Below are positions 1 through 9,027 of a stretch of 64,000 nt of DNA, in pieces; within the stretch, counting starts at the first letter, position 1; each line of letters opens with the position of its first letter. Position numbers and translations under genes: made by a program. The notes beneath the pieces were generated by a model that worked only from the letters and a program-made list of their open reading frames with translations, did not search any database and had not been told where the DNA came from. This DNA comes from G963668435 sp963668435 (GTDB taxonomy: Bacteria > Latescibacterota > Latescibacteria > Latescibacterales > Latescibacteraceae): assembly GCA_963668435.2 (NCBI GenBank), contig CAXXSC010000001.1, positions 620,001 to 684,000 of the forward strand. The letters are read 5' to 3'.

Positions 1-678
1 AACATACCACTCCTCGATGTCGCGGATGCCTTTCGGATCGCGCATCCAGCTTCCCGGCACAGCCGCCACGTTGCCGAGAGAACTTCCCGGCATACTGAAA
101 ATGACAGCGCGGTCGGTGTTCCGTGTTATCATGGCGACTTTGTCGCCGAGTTCGCGCAGACCTTCCTCCGGAATCGGACCGAATTCTTCGAGGTTATCGG
201 CAGGGTCGAGAGCGGTTTCGTCGATCGGTTTCTGACGGATGACAGCGTCGTGGTAGAATCCTCCCGCGGGCATTTTCAAACCCGGCCCGGCATTTCTGTC
301 GCCCCCGGGATACTGGAGGATGTCGCCGTTCTCGTCAGGCTCGGTGTTGAAAAGGCCGGGCACGAGCACTTCCGCGCCGTCGAAGGTGGTCCAGGGTTTC
401 CAATCGTTGTTGGGTACTCCGATACGGTTTACGCCGATACCGATACCGGCGCAGTCCGAATAGAGCCGTTCCTTGAGGTCTTCCGCGATTTCACCAAGCA
501 TCTGGTATGGTTCTGCGACTTTCACGCGGTCGCCGGGAATGTCGAGACCCAGTGTCTGCCTGAGCCGATAGACGGTTCCGACAGCAATTCCCGAAACCGG
601 TGTGCCGCCGAAATCCACCGGGACCCGGTCGGGCTGCATATGATTGAGTGCGGCGTGTACTCGTTCTCGTGATGTCAT
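1..678 (-). CDS. Uroporphyrinogen decarboxylase (URO-D) family protein, partial
   Basis: The minus-strand frame is open from an ATG at 676-678 to the window edge, so about 226 N-terminal residues are visible and the C-terminus is missing. The protein begins MTSRERVHAALNHMQPDRVP and continues VDFGGT, the usual opening of URO-D-like proteins. These are either heme-pathway decarboxylases or, more often in this long divergent branch, corrinoid-dependent methyltransferases of the MtaA/MtbA type. A GGAGG ribosome binding site lies just upstream of the ATG. The family call is confident. The substrate cannot be read from the sequence, and the divergent N-terminus with its secondary-metabolism-like context argues against it being the housekeeping hemE. 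It lies downstream of the cupin gene on the same strand but is separated from it by a terminator, so it is probably transcribed on its own. Confidence 0.8.
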   Translation of the reverse strand, partial: MTSRERVHAALNHMQPDRVPVDFGGTPVSGIAVGTVYRLRQTLGLDIPGDRVKVAEPYQMLGEIAEDLKERLYSDCAGIGIGVNRIGVPNNDWKPWTTFDGAEVLVPGLFNTEPDENGDILQYPGGDRNAGPGLKMPAGGFYHDAVIRQKPIDETALDPADNLEEFGPIPEEGLRELGDKVAMITRNTDRAVIFSMPGSSLGNVAAVPGSWMRDPKGIRDIEEWYV

Positions 679-709
679 CGATGGAACCTCCGCCTGAATT
701 CCCCCGTTA

Positions 710-747
710 AAAAAGGGCAGGAAAGGCCGTAAGAGGTCTTTCCTGCC
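710..747 (-). terminator. Rho-independent terminator after the cupin gene
   Basis: A perfect 10-bp inverted repeat (716-725 against 738-747) with a 12-nt loop is followed, in the minus direction, by a run of six T residues. It sits 30 bp past the stop of the cupin gene and upstream of the URO-D-like gene. Confidence 0.8.
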
Positions 748-776
748 GTGAAAAGAGCATGGTTCAAATGCGTGGC

Positions 777-1644
777 TTAGGGCCTGACCTCGTGGTCTTT
801 ATAGCGGGCAAAATAGAAAATCTTGATTTGCTCGTTGCCGTTATTGATATTCGCATGAGGTGTTTTGCCGTCCGGCGGGATCATGTAGCCGGTTCCCGGA
901 GGCTGATTCCTGATCTGTTTGCCGATGAAAGCGATGCTGTTGCCTTTAACCGCTGTCCAGACCTCTTCACAGCCCGCGCCGTGGCTGTGGGGATGCCCGA
1001 TGGTCATTGGATCGAAGCAGACCGTGAGAACGCGCTCAAGGGTGCCAAGGCCGGCGTCGGTCTCGAAGAAATTCTTGACGATGTGACACCAGTGACCGGT
1101 GGTGCCTTCAATCGGAAGTGTGTTTTCATCCTTGACCAGCATGTCCTTGTTCGGCCTGAATCCGGCGGGAATGGGCTCGTTGACAAGGTACATGGTGATG
1201 GGTTCTTCGCCAGTGTTTTTCATGGTGAATTCGAGATTTGCCGGCATGAGTATGCAGATGCCCTCGTAAAGGTCGGATGTTTTTTTACCGGCCTTGATCG
1301 TTCCTTTGCCGCCTGGTAATGTAGAAAATTTCCTGCTCGCCTTTGAGTGTCGTCGGTGTCGTTACCGCGTGTGCATCGAGCGTAGCATAGGAAAAGCGGT
1401 TGATATACTCCAGCACGGCGCCTTTTGTCGGTGGATTCATGGCATCGCCCTTAGTGAGGACAGCGCGCTCGATAAGGGATCCGTGGGTTTTGACAGGCAT
1501 TGACTCCTGCCAGCTGCCGATGAACATGTCGATATTCGGGTCGACGCCGGGACGGTACGGAGCGCCGTCAAGGGTCTGGGCTGCCGCCATCGACACGAAA
1601 GCGGCCAGCAGGATTGCTGTAAGTACGAGTGTTTTCCGGGTCAT
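777..1644 (-). CDS. Secreted bi-cupin protein, split by a frameshift
   Basis: Two minus-strand frames together make one protein of about 289 residues. The first (1644 down to about 1314) starts MTRKTLVLTA with a signal peptide ending near AAAQ and carries the N-terminal cupin half. The second continues from about 1313 to a stop at 777-779 and carries a second cupin with an HPHSHGAGCEEVW metal-binding motif. The join is seamless if one base at about 1314 is dropped: the first frame then reads EIFYITGGKGTIKAG, a classic cupin strand, instead of running into a stop. This is either a real pseudogenising shift or an assembly error. Substrate is unknown; secreted cupins of this size are often dioxygenase-like or isomerase-like. 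A separate start at 1247 is unlikely because it would begin in the middle of the first cupin. Confidence 0.7.
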
Positions 1645-1924
1645 AATAGTCTCCTTGTCCGGTTTTTCGTGAAATAAATGAAGGTTTGCAAATTAATATA
1701 GTGCCAAAAGCGCCCGTACGCATCCGAAAAGTGCCCGAGCAGGATGAAAGCGTATTATTACGCAAAAGCATTTTGTAAATCGTCCCGTTCTTACTATTAT
1801 AGCTAAGTACGGATCGGCAGACATGAACCTGCTGCATTGTGTGCCGTGGCTGCCGTGAGAACTCTTTTCGGCGGTCATGACTTCTTATTAACTGAATGCG
1901 CTCATTTTTCAAGGTGGAACGGTA

Positions 1925-2341
1925 ATGAAATCATTTCGCAAGGAACTGTGGTTCGATATACAGAAACGGCGCCGACTCATCAATATTACGCCTGATGTGG
2001 AGGCATGCCTTCAGGAAAGCGGCATCAGCGAAGGACTTCTGCTTGTCAATGCCATGCATATCACTGCCAGTGTTTTTATCAACGACGACGAATCGGGGCT
2101 TCACCAGGATTTCGAGGTCTGGCTGGAAAAGCTGGCCCCTGAAAAACCGCACAGCCAGTACCGTCACAACGGCTACGAGGACAATGCCGATGCCCATCTC
2201 AAGCGCTCTGTCATGGGACGGGAGGTGGTTGTTGCAGTCACGGACGGAAGGCTTGATTTCGGCCCCTGGGAACAGATTTTCTATGGCGAGTTCGACGGGA
2301 AACGCCGCAAACGTGTGCTGGTAAAAATTATCGGAGAGTAA
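1925..2341 (+). CDS. YjbQ/UPF0047 family protein (secondary thiamine-phosphate synthase-like)
   Basis: This 138-residue protein matches the YjbQ family along its whole length, which is the normal family size. Visible family features are the NAMHITASVFINDDESGL segment, the HLKRSVMGREV segment with conserved His and Ser, and the closing LDFGPWEQIFYGEFDGKR. Family members are small cytosolic proteins, some with weak thiamine-phosphate synthase activity, but the physiological role remains uncertain. It starts at ATG 1925, behind a GGTGGAACGGTA stretch that can act as a ribosome binding site. It stands alone between the divergent cupin gene and the phosphatase gene 70 bp downstream, with which it may share a transcript. 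Confidence 0.85.
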   Translation: MKSFRKELWFDIQKRRRLINITPDVEACLQESGISEGLLLVNAMHITASVFINDDESGLHQDFEVWLEKLAPEKPHSQYRHNGYEDNADAHLKRSVMGREVVVAVTDGRLDFGPWEQIFYGEFDGKRRKRVLVKIIGE

Positions 2342-2411
2342 CCTTTTCACCCGCCGGGGTGTTACATAGTATGCCTTTATCAATAATCTTTCCGGAAACA
2401 ATGAGGAAAAC

Positions 2412-3728
2412 ATGCTGAAGAAAATATTCTGTGCAATACTTGTCCTTGCATTTCTGACATCAGCCCAGGCAATCGAACTGCCGTTCGGTTTCTCGAAATT
2501 CGGCGCCATGGGAGCGAAGAATGTCATATTGATTGTTCCCGACGGCTGTTCTGTCCCGATCTGGGCCTCTATCAGGGCGATGACTGTCGGTGTGGACGGC
2601 CAGCTCGCTATCGATTCCCTTCCGGTGAATGGACGATGCCGGACCTATTCCGCAGATGCCATGATCACTGATTCCGCCGCGGGAGGCACGACCTATGCCA
2701 CCGGATTCAAGACCAGGAACGGCATTTTATCCATGCATGCCATGACAACACGTGGCGATTCGCTTTCCGGCAAGGCACTGCCGACGATACTCGAGAAGGC
2801 CAGGGATAAGGGGATTGCCACCGGTCTTATCTCGACCGCGATGATCCAGCATGCGACACCTGCCTGTTTTTATTCGCACAGAGCCGACCGCGACTGGTAT
2901 AACCTTATCGCAAACGATCTTGTCGATTCCGGTATCGATCTCATTATGGGGGGTGGACGGCAGCATATGATCCCGATGGGATCGGTCGGGCCGGAACTGG
3001 GCGCCTCGAAACGCGAAGACAGCCGTAATCTCCTTGAGGAAATGCAGTCGGACGGTTATATCCTCATGCAGGACAAGGTGGCATTCGACGCCTATGAGCC
3101 TGAAAAAGGTGACAAGGTGCTTGGTATTTTCAATCCCGGACATATGCAGTACGAGCTGGACCGTGCCAAGGATACAAATGGCGAGCCAGCGCTGTGGGAA
3201 ATGACGGAAAAAGCCCTCGAGCTGCTCTCGAAAAACAGGAAGGGATTTTTCCTGATGGTCGAAGCGGCCCGTATCGACCATGCCGGTCACGACCATGATA
3301 CCGACCGTTTCCTCTGGGACGGCATCGCATGCGACAAAACAGTTGCTGTCGCCAAGGCTTTTGCCGAGGAACATCCCAACACACTCCTGATCGTGGTGCC
3401 CGATCACGGCACAGGCGGCCCCCATCTTGTTGGACTCACCGATAAGACAAGCGAAGAGGAAAAACTGCTTTCCTACAATGAAGCCGGTTTTCCCAAATAC
3501 CGTCTGGACAGCGAGGGATTCCCGATCGAGGATAACGGCCGCCCGCTCGCGATCCAGTGGGTTGACTGGGGTGGGCACACCGGCGAGGATGTCGCACTTT
3601 TTGCCATGGGCCCTAACTCGGAACTGCTTGGCGGCCTCGTACAGAACACCTATGTCAACCGTGTCATGATGATGCATCTCGGTCTTATCAAAACAAAGGA
3701 CAGCGACGATGACGAGATCGATTACTGA
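2412..3728 (+). CDS. Alkaline phosphatase (PhoA superfamily), secreted
   Basis: The 438-residue product has a signal peptide (about residues 1-20, ending SAQA) and then the alkaline phosphatase core. Asp44 in IVPDGC is the first metal ligand, and Ser88 in TDSAAGGTTYATG is the nucleophile. Further metal-binding motifs are RIDHAGHDHDT, VVPDHGTGG and WGGHTGEDV. The enzyme should hydrolyse phosphate monoesters in the periplasm or at the cell surface and release phosphate for uptake. Length is normal for a bacterial alkaline phosphatase. The C-terminus is acidic and has no sorting domain. Its end overlaps the start of the next gene by 20 bp, suggesting translational coupling with the downstream NlpC/P60-like gene. 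Confidence 0.92.
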   Translation: MLKKIFCAILVLAFLTSAQAIELPFGFSKFGAMGAKNVILIVPDGCSVPIWASIRAMTVGVDGQLAIDSLPVNGRCRTYSADAMITDSAAGGTTYATGFKTRNGILSMHAMTTRGDSLSGKALPTILEKARDKGIATGLISTAMIQHATPACFYSHRADRDWYNLIANDLVDSGIDLIMGGGRQHMIPMGSVGPELGASKREDSRNLLEEMQSDGYILMQDKVAFDAYEPEKGDKVLGIFNPGHMQYELDRAKDTNGEPALWEMTEKALELLSKNRKGFFLMVEAARIDHAGHDHDTDRFLWDGIACDKTVAVAKAFAEEHPNTLLIVVPDHGTGGPHLVGLTDKTSEEEKLLSYNEAGFPKYRLDSEGFPIEDNGRPLAIQWVDWGGHTGEDVALFAMGPNSELLGGLVQNTYVNRVMMMHLGLIKTKDSDDDEIDY

Positions 3729-5040
3729 CAGGGGAAACGCCCGTTATCGGGCGACAGCTGTGATGACGGTGCTTTTTGCGGCCCTTTCGTTCGCTGCTGC
3801 CGTACATGCCGACCTGTATGAACGGGCGCCTGATGTCATGCCGGGCACGATACCGGAGATGCGCTTGCCGGAATACTGGGTCGGGCGCATGGAATCGCCT
3901 GACGAGGTTATTCTTGATATTGAGGAAATCCGCGCACGAAACGAGCGGTATCAGGCCTGGATACGGTCGCCGGAGCCGTTTAAGGATGTGCCGGAAGAGC
4001 GCGTACCGATACCGTATTTCTATCCCGGTGTGGTCATGTATCCGCCGGAGCTCAGTGCACTTGCCGTCGATGCGGTTGCGGATACTGTCAGAAAGCGGAT
4101 CGGTCACGAGATCGATTATCTGAAAAGCCGTGAATGGGGGAATTATTACGGCATTAAGCACCGCCAGGCCGATATCGACAACCTCATCGCTGATATGGCG
4201 CTTGATTCTCTGCCGGGCAGTGTCGAGACAGAAAACGCCATCACGGTCAGAACTACACTTCAGCGCAATGTGCCCGCTGATTTCCCGGCCATGAGCGGTG
4301 CGGGTGACGCCGGCAGTCACCGCTGGGACCGTTGGAGCATGGGAGTGATCGCCATAGGGCGGCCTGTATCAGTCCTTCATGTTTCACGGACAGGTGAGTT
4401 CGTATTCGTTTTGTCCGATCTCGGCTATGGCTGGATGCCTTCGGTTGATGTTGCTTTTGCCACGGCTGATGAGATCGCACGTTTCGTCGACAATCCCGGA
4501 TTCGTTGTCGCAACCGGCGACCGTGTGCCGCTTTACGCCTCGAAAGACTGCCGCTATGCATCGTCATCGTTCAGGATGGGGGACAGGCTGCCGCTTGCTT
4601 CGCGACTCAATCCCAGGCTTGTGCAGATCCCTGAGCGCAAAGTCGATGGCAGTCTCGCTTTAGCCACAGTCTGGCTTGCGACCGACGCGGATGTCAGTAT
4701 CGGGTATCTGCCCTATACGCGGCGGAACATAGTAACACAGGCGTTCAAGCTGCTCGACAATCCGTACGATTTTACCGGCGAACTGATGGGCCGTCAGCAC
4801 GAGACAACCTACCGAGACATTTTCGCCGTTTTCGGATTCGAACTGCCGCGTACCGATCCGTTGTTCACATTCTACGGCAGTGACGATACTGTACTGAAAC
4901 CGGAGGCGGGCAAAGAGAGGCAGTATGAGACGATCCTGTCTCACGAGCCGTTTGTAACACTTCAGAGTTGCGGCCGTCACGGCCAGCTTTATCTCGGCGA
5001 ATACAACGGCGAACCCATTGTGTTTGATCAGCACGGCTAG
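3709..5040 (+). CDS. NlpC/P60-like SH3-domain protein, copy 1, with in-frame amber stop
   Basis: The 443-residue frame has a signal peptide (hydrophobic stretch around residues 19-35, ending AVHA), a stabilising N-terminal region, SH3b-like domains (for example VSVLHVSRTGEFVFVLSD) and a C-terminal NlpC/P60-like fold. It is a close paralogue of the next gene. It stops at a TAG at 5038-5040, immediately after VFDQHG, but the same frame continues to a TAA at 5152-5154 with SYTGDDGTVLEVKRC and FLERNVTFLELK, matching the tail of copy 2. The last 37 residues are therefore lost to a point mutation (copy 2 has Tyr here) or a base error. The usual DCS active-site motif is replaced by HETTYRD, so peptidase activity is doubtful. 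An internal ATG at 3763 is an alternative start. Confidence 0.75.
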   Translation: MTRSITDRGNARYRATAVMTVLFAALSFAAAVHADLYERAPDVMPGTIPEMRLPEYWVGRMESPDEVILDIEEIRARNERYQAWIRSPEPFKDVPEERVPIPYFYPGVVMYPPELSALAVDAVADTVRKRIGHEIDYLKSREWGNYYGIKHRQADIDNLIADMALDSLPGSVETENAITVRTTLQRNVPADFPAMSGAGDAGSHRWDRWSMGVIAIGRPVSVLHVSRTGEFVFVLSDLGYGWMPSVDVAFATADEIARFVDNPGFVVATGDRVPLYASKDCRYASSSFRMGDRLPLASRLNPRLVQIPERKVDGSLALATVWLATDADVSIGYLPYTRRNIVTQAFKLLDNPYDFTGELMGRQHETTYRDIFAVFGFELPRTDPLFTFYGSDDTVLKPEAGKERQYETILSHEPFVTLQSCGRHGQLYLGEYNGEPIVFDQHG

Positions 5041-5207
5041 AGCTATACCGGCGATGACGGCACTGTGCTCGAGGTAAAACGCTGCACCATCGGGACATTA
5101 ATGCTGCCGTCTTACTTTCTTGAGCGGAATGTGACCTTTCTGGAACTGAAATAATTTTAATAAGAACTACAATAGAATATATCACAGGAGATCAAAAGGA
5201 GGGGGTT

Positions 5208-6629
5208 ATGAAGAAAACGATTGTTACCGCTGTATTCGCGCTCATGCTGTGTGCTGTCACCGTCGTGACTGTCCAGGCTGAACTGTATCCCAGGGCACCG
5301 GATGTCCTTAGAGGGACGACACCTGAAATGCGTGATCCGCAGTTCTGGATTCGCCAGATGGACAATCCCGACGAGGTGGTCATGAGTCAGGCCCAGATCG
5401 AGGCCATGAACAAGCGTTTCTGGGACTGGATCAATTCTGACGATCCGTTTGCGGGTGTTCCCGAGGTGAGAATGCCGAAACTTTCGAACTGGTGGCCCGG
5501 CTATCTTGTTTCAACGCCTGACCTGAAGAAGCTCGGCGGGAAGGCCGCGGCCGACACGGTGCGTTCCCGTATCGGCATTGCGATCCATCATATGCGCAAG
5601 CAGGAGTACGGCGCGATTAATGCTGTCGAGTATGCTCCCTGGCAGCTCGACGAGTTTGAGGCTGAAATGGCACTGGACGATCTCGGTTCGAGTGTGACCA
5701 TCAATGACGCTATTGTTGTCCGTACCGCCCGTTTCAGGAACGTGCCGACTGAGACTCCCGACCAGATGGGGCTTCGTGAGAACGCGAAAACCCGCTGGGA
5801 TCTCTGGAATGTCGGCATCGCGAAAATCGGCATGCCTGTTCAGGTCCTGCATCGTTCGAAATCTGGTGAGTATGTTTATGTTTACAGTGAAATCGGCTAT
5901 GCCTGGATAAGAACCGTCGATATCGCGTTTTCCTATCAGGCGAAGATCGACGAGTTCACCAATCCCGACCGTTTTGTTGTCTGTACCGGCGATCGTGTGC
6001 CGTTCTATTCAGATGAAAGCTGCACCTATTCAGCCGGTTGGTTCAGGATGGGCGATCATCTTCCGCTTGCCGACAAGAACAGCGACAGGAAAGTGCTGGT
6101 TCCCGTCCGCAAGACAAACGGCGATTTTATGACGGAGACGGCCTGGTTGGCAAAAGACGCCGATGTATCGGTAGGATACCTTCCTTACACGAGGAAGAAC
6201 GTTGTCCTGACAGCATTCAAGCTTCTCGATAATAACTATGACTGGACCGGCGCCTGGTTCGGCCGTCAGCACGAGACGACCTACCGTGATATTTTCTCGG
6301 TTTTTGGATTCAAACTGCCGTACTGGGGTGCGCTTTTCACGTTCTTCAACAAGAACTGCGAGGATGTGCTTTTGTCCGATGTCGGCACCGAGGCCCAGTA
6401 TAAGCGTATCCTCGAGAACGAGCCCTTCGTGACGCTTCAGAGCTGCGGCGGCCACGCACAGCTTCTGCTTGGCCAGAAGGACGGTGTGCCGATCGTTTTC
6501 GATCAGCACGGTTACGGTTACGAGGACGAGGACGGAACGTTTCTGGAAGTCCGGCGTTGCTGTATAGGAGATCAGAGACTGCCAAGTTACTTCCTCAAGA
6601 ACAAGGTCACGTTTCTGATATTGAAGTAA
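5208..6629 (+). CDS. NlpC/P60-like SH3-domain protein, copy 2, lacking catalytic Cys
   Basis: This 473-residue secreted protein starts behind a clear GGAGG site and has a signal peptide ending VQA. Its architecture follows the gamma-D-glutamyl-diaminoacid endopeptidase family: an N-terminal stabilising region, two SH3b-type domains (around QVLHRSKSGEYVYVYSE and VVCTGDRVPFYSDES) and a C-terminal NlpC/P60-like domain. In active members the segment equivalent to WFGRQHETTYRDIFSVFGF contains Asp-Cys-Ser. Here Thr stands where the nucleophile should be, while the later SCGGHAQLLLG histidine is kept. I infer a peptidoglycan-binding pseudo-enzyme. The gene shares its layout and most of its sequence with the preceding gene, pointing to a tandem duplication. 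An assigned cleavage function would need biochemical proof. Confidence 0.75.
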   Translation: MKKTIVTAVFALMLCAVTVVTVQAELYPRAPDVLRGTTPEMRDPQFWIRQMDNPDEVVMSQAQIEAMNKRFWDWINSDDPFAGVPEVRMPKLSNWWPGYLVSTPDLKKLGGKAAADTVRSRIGIAIHHMRKQEYGAINAVEYAPWQLDEFEAEMALDDLGSSVTINDAIVVRTARFRNVPTETPDQMGLRENAKTRWDLWNVGIAKIGMPVQVLHRSKSGEYVYVYSEIGYAWIRTVDIAFSYQAKIDEFTNPDRFVVCTGDRVPFYSDESCTYSAGWFRMGDHLPLADKNSDRKVLVPVRKTNGDFMTETAWLAKDADVSVGYLPYTRKNVVLTAFKLLDNNYDWTGAWFGRQHETTYRDIFSVFGFKLPYWGALFTFFNKNCEDVLLSDVGTEAQYKRILENEPFVTLQSCGGHAQLLLGQKDGVPIVFDQHGYGYEDEDGTFLEVRRCCIGDQRLPSYFLKNKVTFLILK

Positions 6630-6652
6630 TCCTGTGTGACTGGAGGCGCGCC

Positions 6653-6847
6653 ATGAAAGAGAATGTAGGAGTATTCGATCGTATTGTGCGGCTGATAGCG
6701 GGGCTTGTGATATTGACACTCGGATTTGTCTTCAAAAGCTGGTGGGGACTTGTCGGATTAGTGCCCCTGATGACCGCGTTCATGGGCTGTTGCGCTCTCT
6801 ATACAGTTTTCGGTTTCTCGACCTGCAGGCTGAAAGGCAAGACCTGA
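6653..6847 (+). CDS. DUF2892 family small inner-membrane protein
   Basis: The 64-residue protein begins MKENVGVFDRIVRLIAGLVI and has two hydrophobic helices (about residues 10-30 and 34-52) separated by the KSWWGL turn, followed by GCCALYTVFGFSTC. This is the layout of DUF2892 (YgaP-like membrane domain). ATG 6653 is chosen because a GGAGG site lies 6 bp upstream; a longer upstream start would run into the preceding gene. The function is unknown. Some family members are fused to rhodanese domains, so a sulfur-related role is possible. It is followed by a hairpin terminator. Confidence 0.75.
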   Translation: MKENVGVFDRIVRLIAGLVILTLGFVFKSWWGLVGLVPLMTAFMGCCALYTVFGFSTCRLKGKT

Positions 6848-6877
6848 AACGGAAATGCCTGTATGGGAACAATATTG

Positions 6878-6904
6878 AAAGGCGCGGCGAAAACCGCGCC
6901 TTTC
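6878..6904 (+). terminator. Hairpin terminator after the DUF2892 gene
   Basis: A 10-bp GC-rich stem (AAAGGCGCGG pairing with CCGCGCCTTT) with a six-base loop ends in a short T-run. It closes the phosphatase to DUF2892 transcription unit ahead of aroA. Confidence 0.65.
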
Positions 6905-6940
6905 TCCTGAATGACACGTTTTCAGCTGCCAATAATGAGG

Positions 6941-6970
6941 TTGCTCCCTCTTTGCATACTTTTGTATATT
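6941..6970 (+). promoter_or_regulatory. Candidate sigma-70 promoter for aroA
   Basis: TTGCTC and TATATT are separated by 18 bp and lie about 27 bp upstream of the aroA start, just after the terminator. This is a pattern match only. Confidence 0.4.
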
Positions 6971-6997
6971 GCATGGTGCAAATCAGGGGGATATTAG

Positions 6998-8275
6998 ATG
7001 ATAGCAAAATCACATAAATCACGGCTTTCGGGCCGTGTATCGATACCGGCGTCGAAGTCGCATACCATCCGGGGCCTTCTTCTCGGCACACTCGCGGACG
7101 GTGTTTCCACGATACGGTCGCCGCTTGAATCTTTCGATACATTGTCAGCCGCTATGGCCGCCCGTGCGCTCGGAGCCGAGGTTGACACAAGTAGTGTCGA
7201 CTGGACTATCAGGGGGCTCAATGGAAGCCCGCGTGTTCCCGAAGATATTATCGATGTCGGCAATTCCGGTACGACACTATACATGATCATGGGTACCGCC
7301 GCACTCGCTGAGGGCTGGACTGTTATCACTGGTGACGGGCAGATACGTTCGAGGACGGCATCACCGCTCATTTCGGCTCTTTCCGGACTGGGAGCAACCG
7401 TAATCTCGAGCAGGGACAACGGATGCGCGCCGCTGATGATCCAGGGGAAACTATCCGGTGGCGAATGTTCCATCGAGTCGGTTACATCCCAGTACCTTTC
7501 AAGCCTGCTCATGACATGTCCGTTTGCGGATGGTGACTCGATAATTAATGTCCCGCTTCTCAACGAAGCGCCCTATGTTTACATGACGCTTGACTGGCTC
7601 GATTTTCTCGGTATTAAGGCCGATTACACGGACGATCTCTCGATGGTGAATATCGCAGGACGGCAGCGCTGTAAAGCGTTCGACAGGCGTATTCCCGGTG
7701 ATTTTTCCTCGGCGGCATTCCCGCTTTCCGCCGCAGTACTTGCTGGCGGTGAAGTCACCCTTGAGGGGCTGTATATGAACGATACCCAGGGTGATAAGGC
7801 AGTCATCGGCATTCTCAGGGACATGGGAGCTGATATTGAAATAGACGGTGATCTCGTTACTGTCAGGGGCAGTTCACTCAAGGGTATCGAGATCGATATG
7901 AATGCCATTCCCGATGCTATCCCGATGTTGTCGGTGGTGGCATGTTTCGCTGAGGGAACGACCGTGCTCGGCAATGTCCCGCAGGCACGTCTCAAGGAAA
8001 CGGACCGTATTGCGGTTATGGCTGCGGAGCTTGCAAAGCTTGGCGCGGATGTCGAGGAACTGCCGGACGGCCTCGTTATCAAAGGCGGTGGACTGCGCGG
8101 TGGTTCGGTCCACGGGCACGGTGATCACCGTATTGTGATGGCGCTGACAATAGCTGCGTTTGCCGCGGACGGCCCGATCTCGGTCGATACAGCAGAGGCG
8201 GCGGGAGTGACGTATCCCGGTTTCTGGGATTCAATGACGGCGCTTGGCGCGGACATTGAACTGGACGGGGAGTGA
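6998..8275 (+). CDS. aroA: 3-phosphoshikimate 1-carboxyvinyltransferase (EPSP synthase)
   Basis: The 425-residue enzyme joins phosphoenolpyruvate to shikimate-3-phosphate, step six of chorismate synthesis in the cytosol. The N-terminal substrate loop reads IPASKSHTIRGLLL (Lys-Ser and Arg of the active site), the DVGNSGTTLYMI motif is the PEP-site signature, and RLKETDRIAVM is the second signature. The duplicated inverted-barrel architecture fits the length. It opens an aroA-aroK-aroC run that completes chorismate formation, with spacings of 69 and 170 bp. The IPASKSHTIR variant of the loop differs from the PGDKSISHR form of class I enzymes, so it may be a glyphosate-insensitive class, which is an inference only. 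Confidence 0.93.
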   Translation: MIAKSHKSRLSGRVSIPASKSHTIRGLLLGTLADGVSTIRSPLESFDTLSAAMAARALGAEVDTSSVDWTIRGLNGSPRVPEDIIDVGNSGTTLYMIMGTAALAEGWTVITGDGQIRSRTASPLISALSGLGATVISSRDNGCAPLMIQGKLSGGECSIESVTSQYLSSLLMTCPFADGDSIINVPLLNEAPYVYMTLDWLDFLGIKADYTDDLSMVNIAGRQRCKAFDRRIPGDFSSAAFPLSAAVLAGGEVTLEGLYMNDTQGDKAVIGILRDMGADIEIDGDLVTVRGSSLKGIEIDMNAIPDAIPMLSVVACFAEGTTVLGNVPQARLKETDRIAVMAAELAKLGADVEELPDGLVIKGGGLRGGSVHGHGDHRIVMALTIAAFAADGPISVDTAEAAGVTYPGFWDSMTALGADIELDGE

Positions 8276-8344
8276 CTGTTGCCGTTGCGGGTGACTGCAT
8301 GCGGCGGTTTCGGCCAAGGATAACGTGAAAGCGGTGGGTATTAT

Positions 8345-8857
8345 ATGAAAGATAATATCGTTTTGATCGGTTTTATCAGCACAGGTAAAAGTGCTGTCGG
8401 TAAAATGCTGGGTGAGCGTCTTGGCAGGAAAGTGATCGATATCGATTCCCTTATCCATGAGCACACCGGCAAATCACCCGGTGAGATTTTTGCCGAGGAT
8501 GGCGAGATCGCTTTCCGTGAGCTGGAGCTCGAGCATATCAAGTGGGCTTCCTTGAACAGGAATGCCATTATCAGTCTTGGCGGCGGCGCCGTGCTCAACC
8601 GTATCAACATCGACAGGCTCAAAGAGAACGGCACGGTTTTTCTCCTCACCGCCTCGATAGAAGATATCATTGACCGGACTATCAGGCAGGGATCACGCCC
8701 TATCCTTGACAGAGGCAAACGAGAGGATAACCTCAGGCGTCTCTGGGAAGAGCGTTCCGCTCTTTGGGGACCGGCCGCGGATGTCACCGTTGACACATCG
8801 GGAAAATCGGTCGAAGAGGTCGCAGATGAGATACTCGCATATATCGAATCTGAGTGA
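8345..8857 (+). CDS. aroK: Shikimate kinase
   Basis: The 170-residue kinase has a Walker A loop at residues 9-16 (GFISTGKS), the shikimate-binding Asp in VIDIDSLI (residues 32 and 34) and the GGGAV motif near residue 79. The lid region contains RQGSRPIL. It phosphorylates shikimate with ATP to give the substrate of the AroA enzyme encoded directly upstream. Length is normal for a monofunctional AroK. Start ATG 8345 lies after GCGGTGGGTATT, a moderate ribosome binding site. Confidence 0.93.
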   Translation: MKDNIVLIGFISTGKSAVGKMLGERLGRKVIDIDSLIHEHTGKSPGEIFAEDGEIAFRELELEHIKWASLNRNAIISLGGGAVLNRINIDRLKENGTVFLLTASIEDIIDRTIRQGSRPILDRGKREDNLRRLWEERSALWGPAADVTVDTSGKSVEEVADEILAYIESE

Positions 8858-9027
8858 AAACACCATATTTTGCATAATAAATGAAGTTTGAATATAATGT
8901 GGCGGCTCTTTCGAGGCAGTCACTTGATCCATAATCAGCAGGCTGTTTAATTCAGCCGGAGAATCCCTTCTATAAGGTCTTCAGAAAATGTCTGATGCGG
9001 ATTCAGTCAGCCAGAAAGGATTTAATT

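Noticed and set aside
2727..3677. Minus-strand open frame opposite the alkaline phosphatase
   Set aside because: It is a shadow of a gene with intact catalytic motifs.
5038..5040. TAG read as pyrrolysine
   Set aside because: TAG ends other genes in the window, and the paralogue has Tyr here; a point mutation is simpler.
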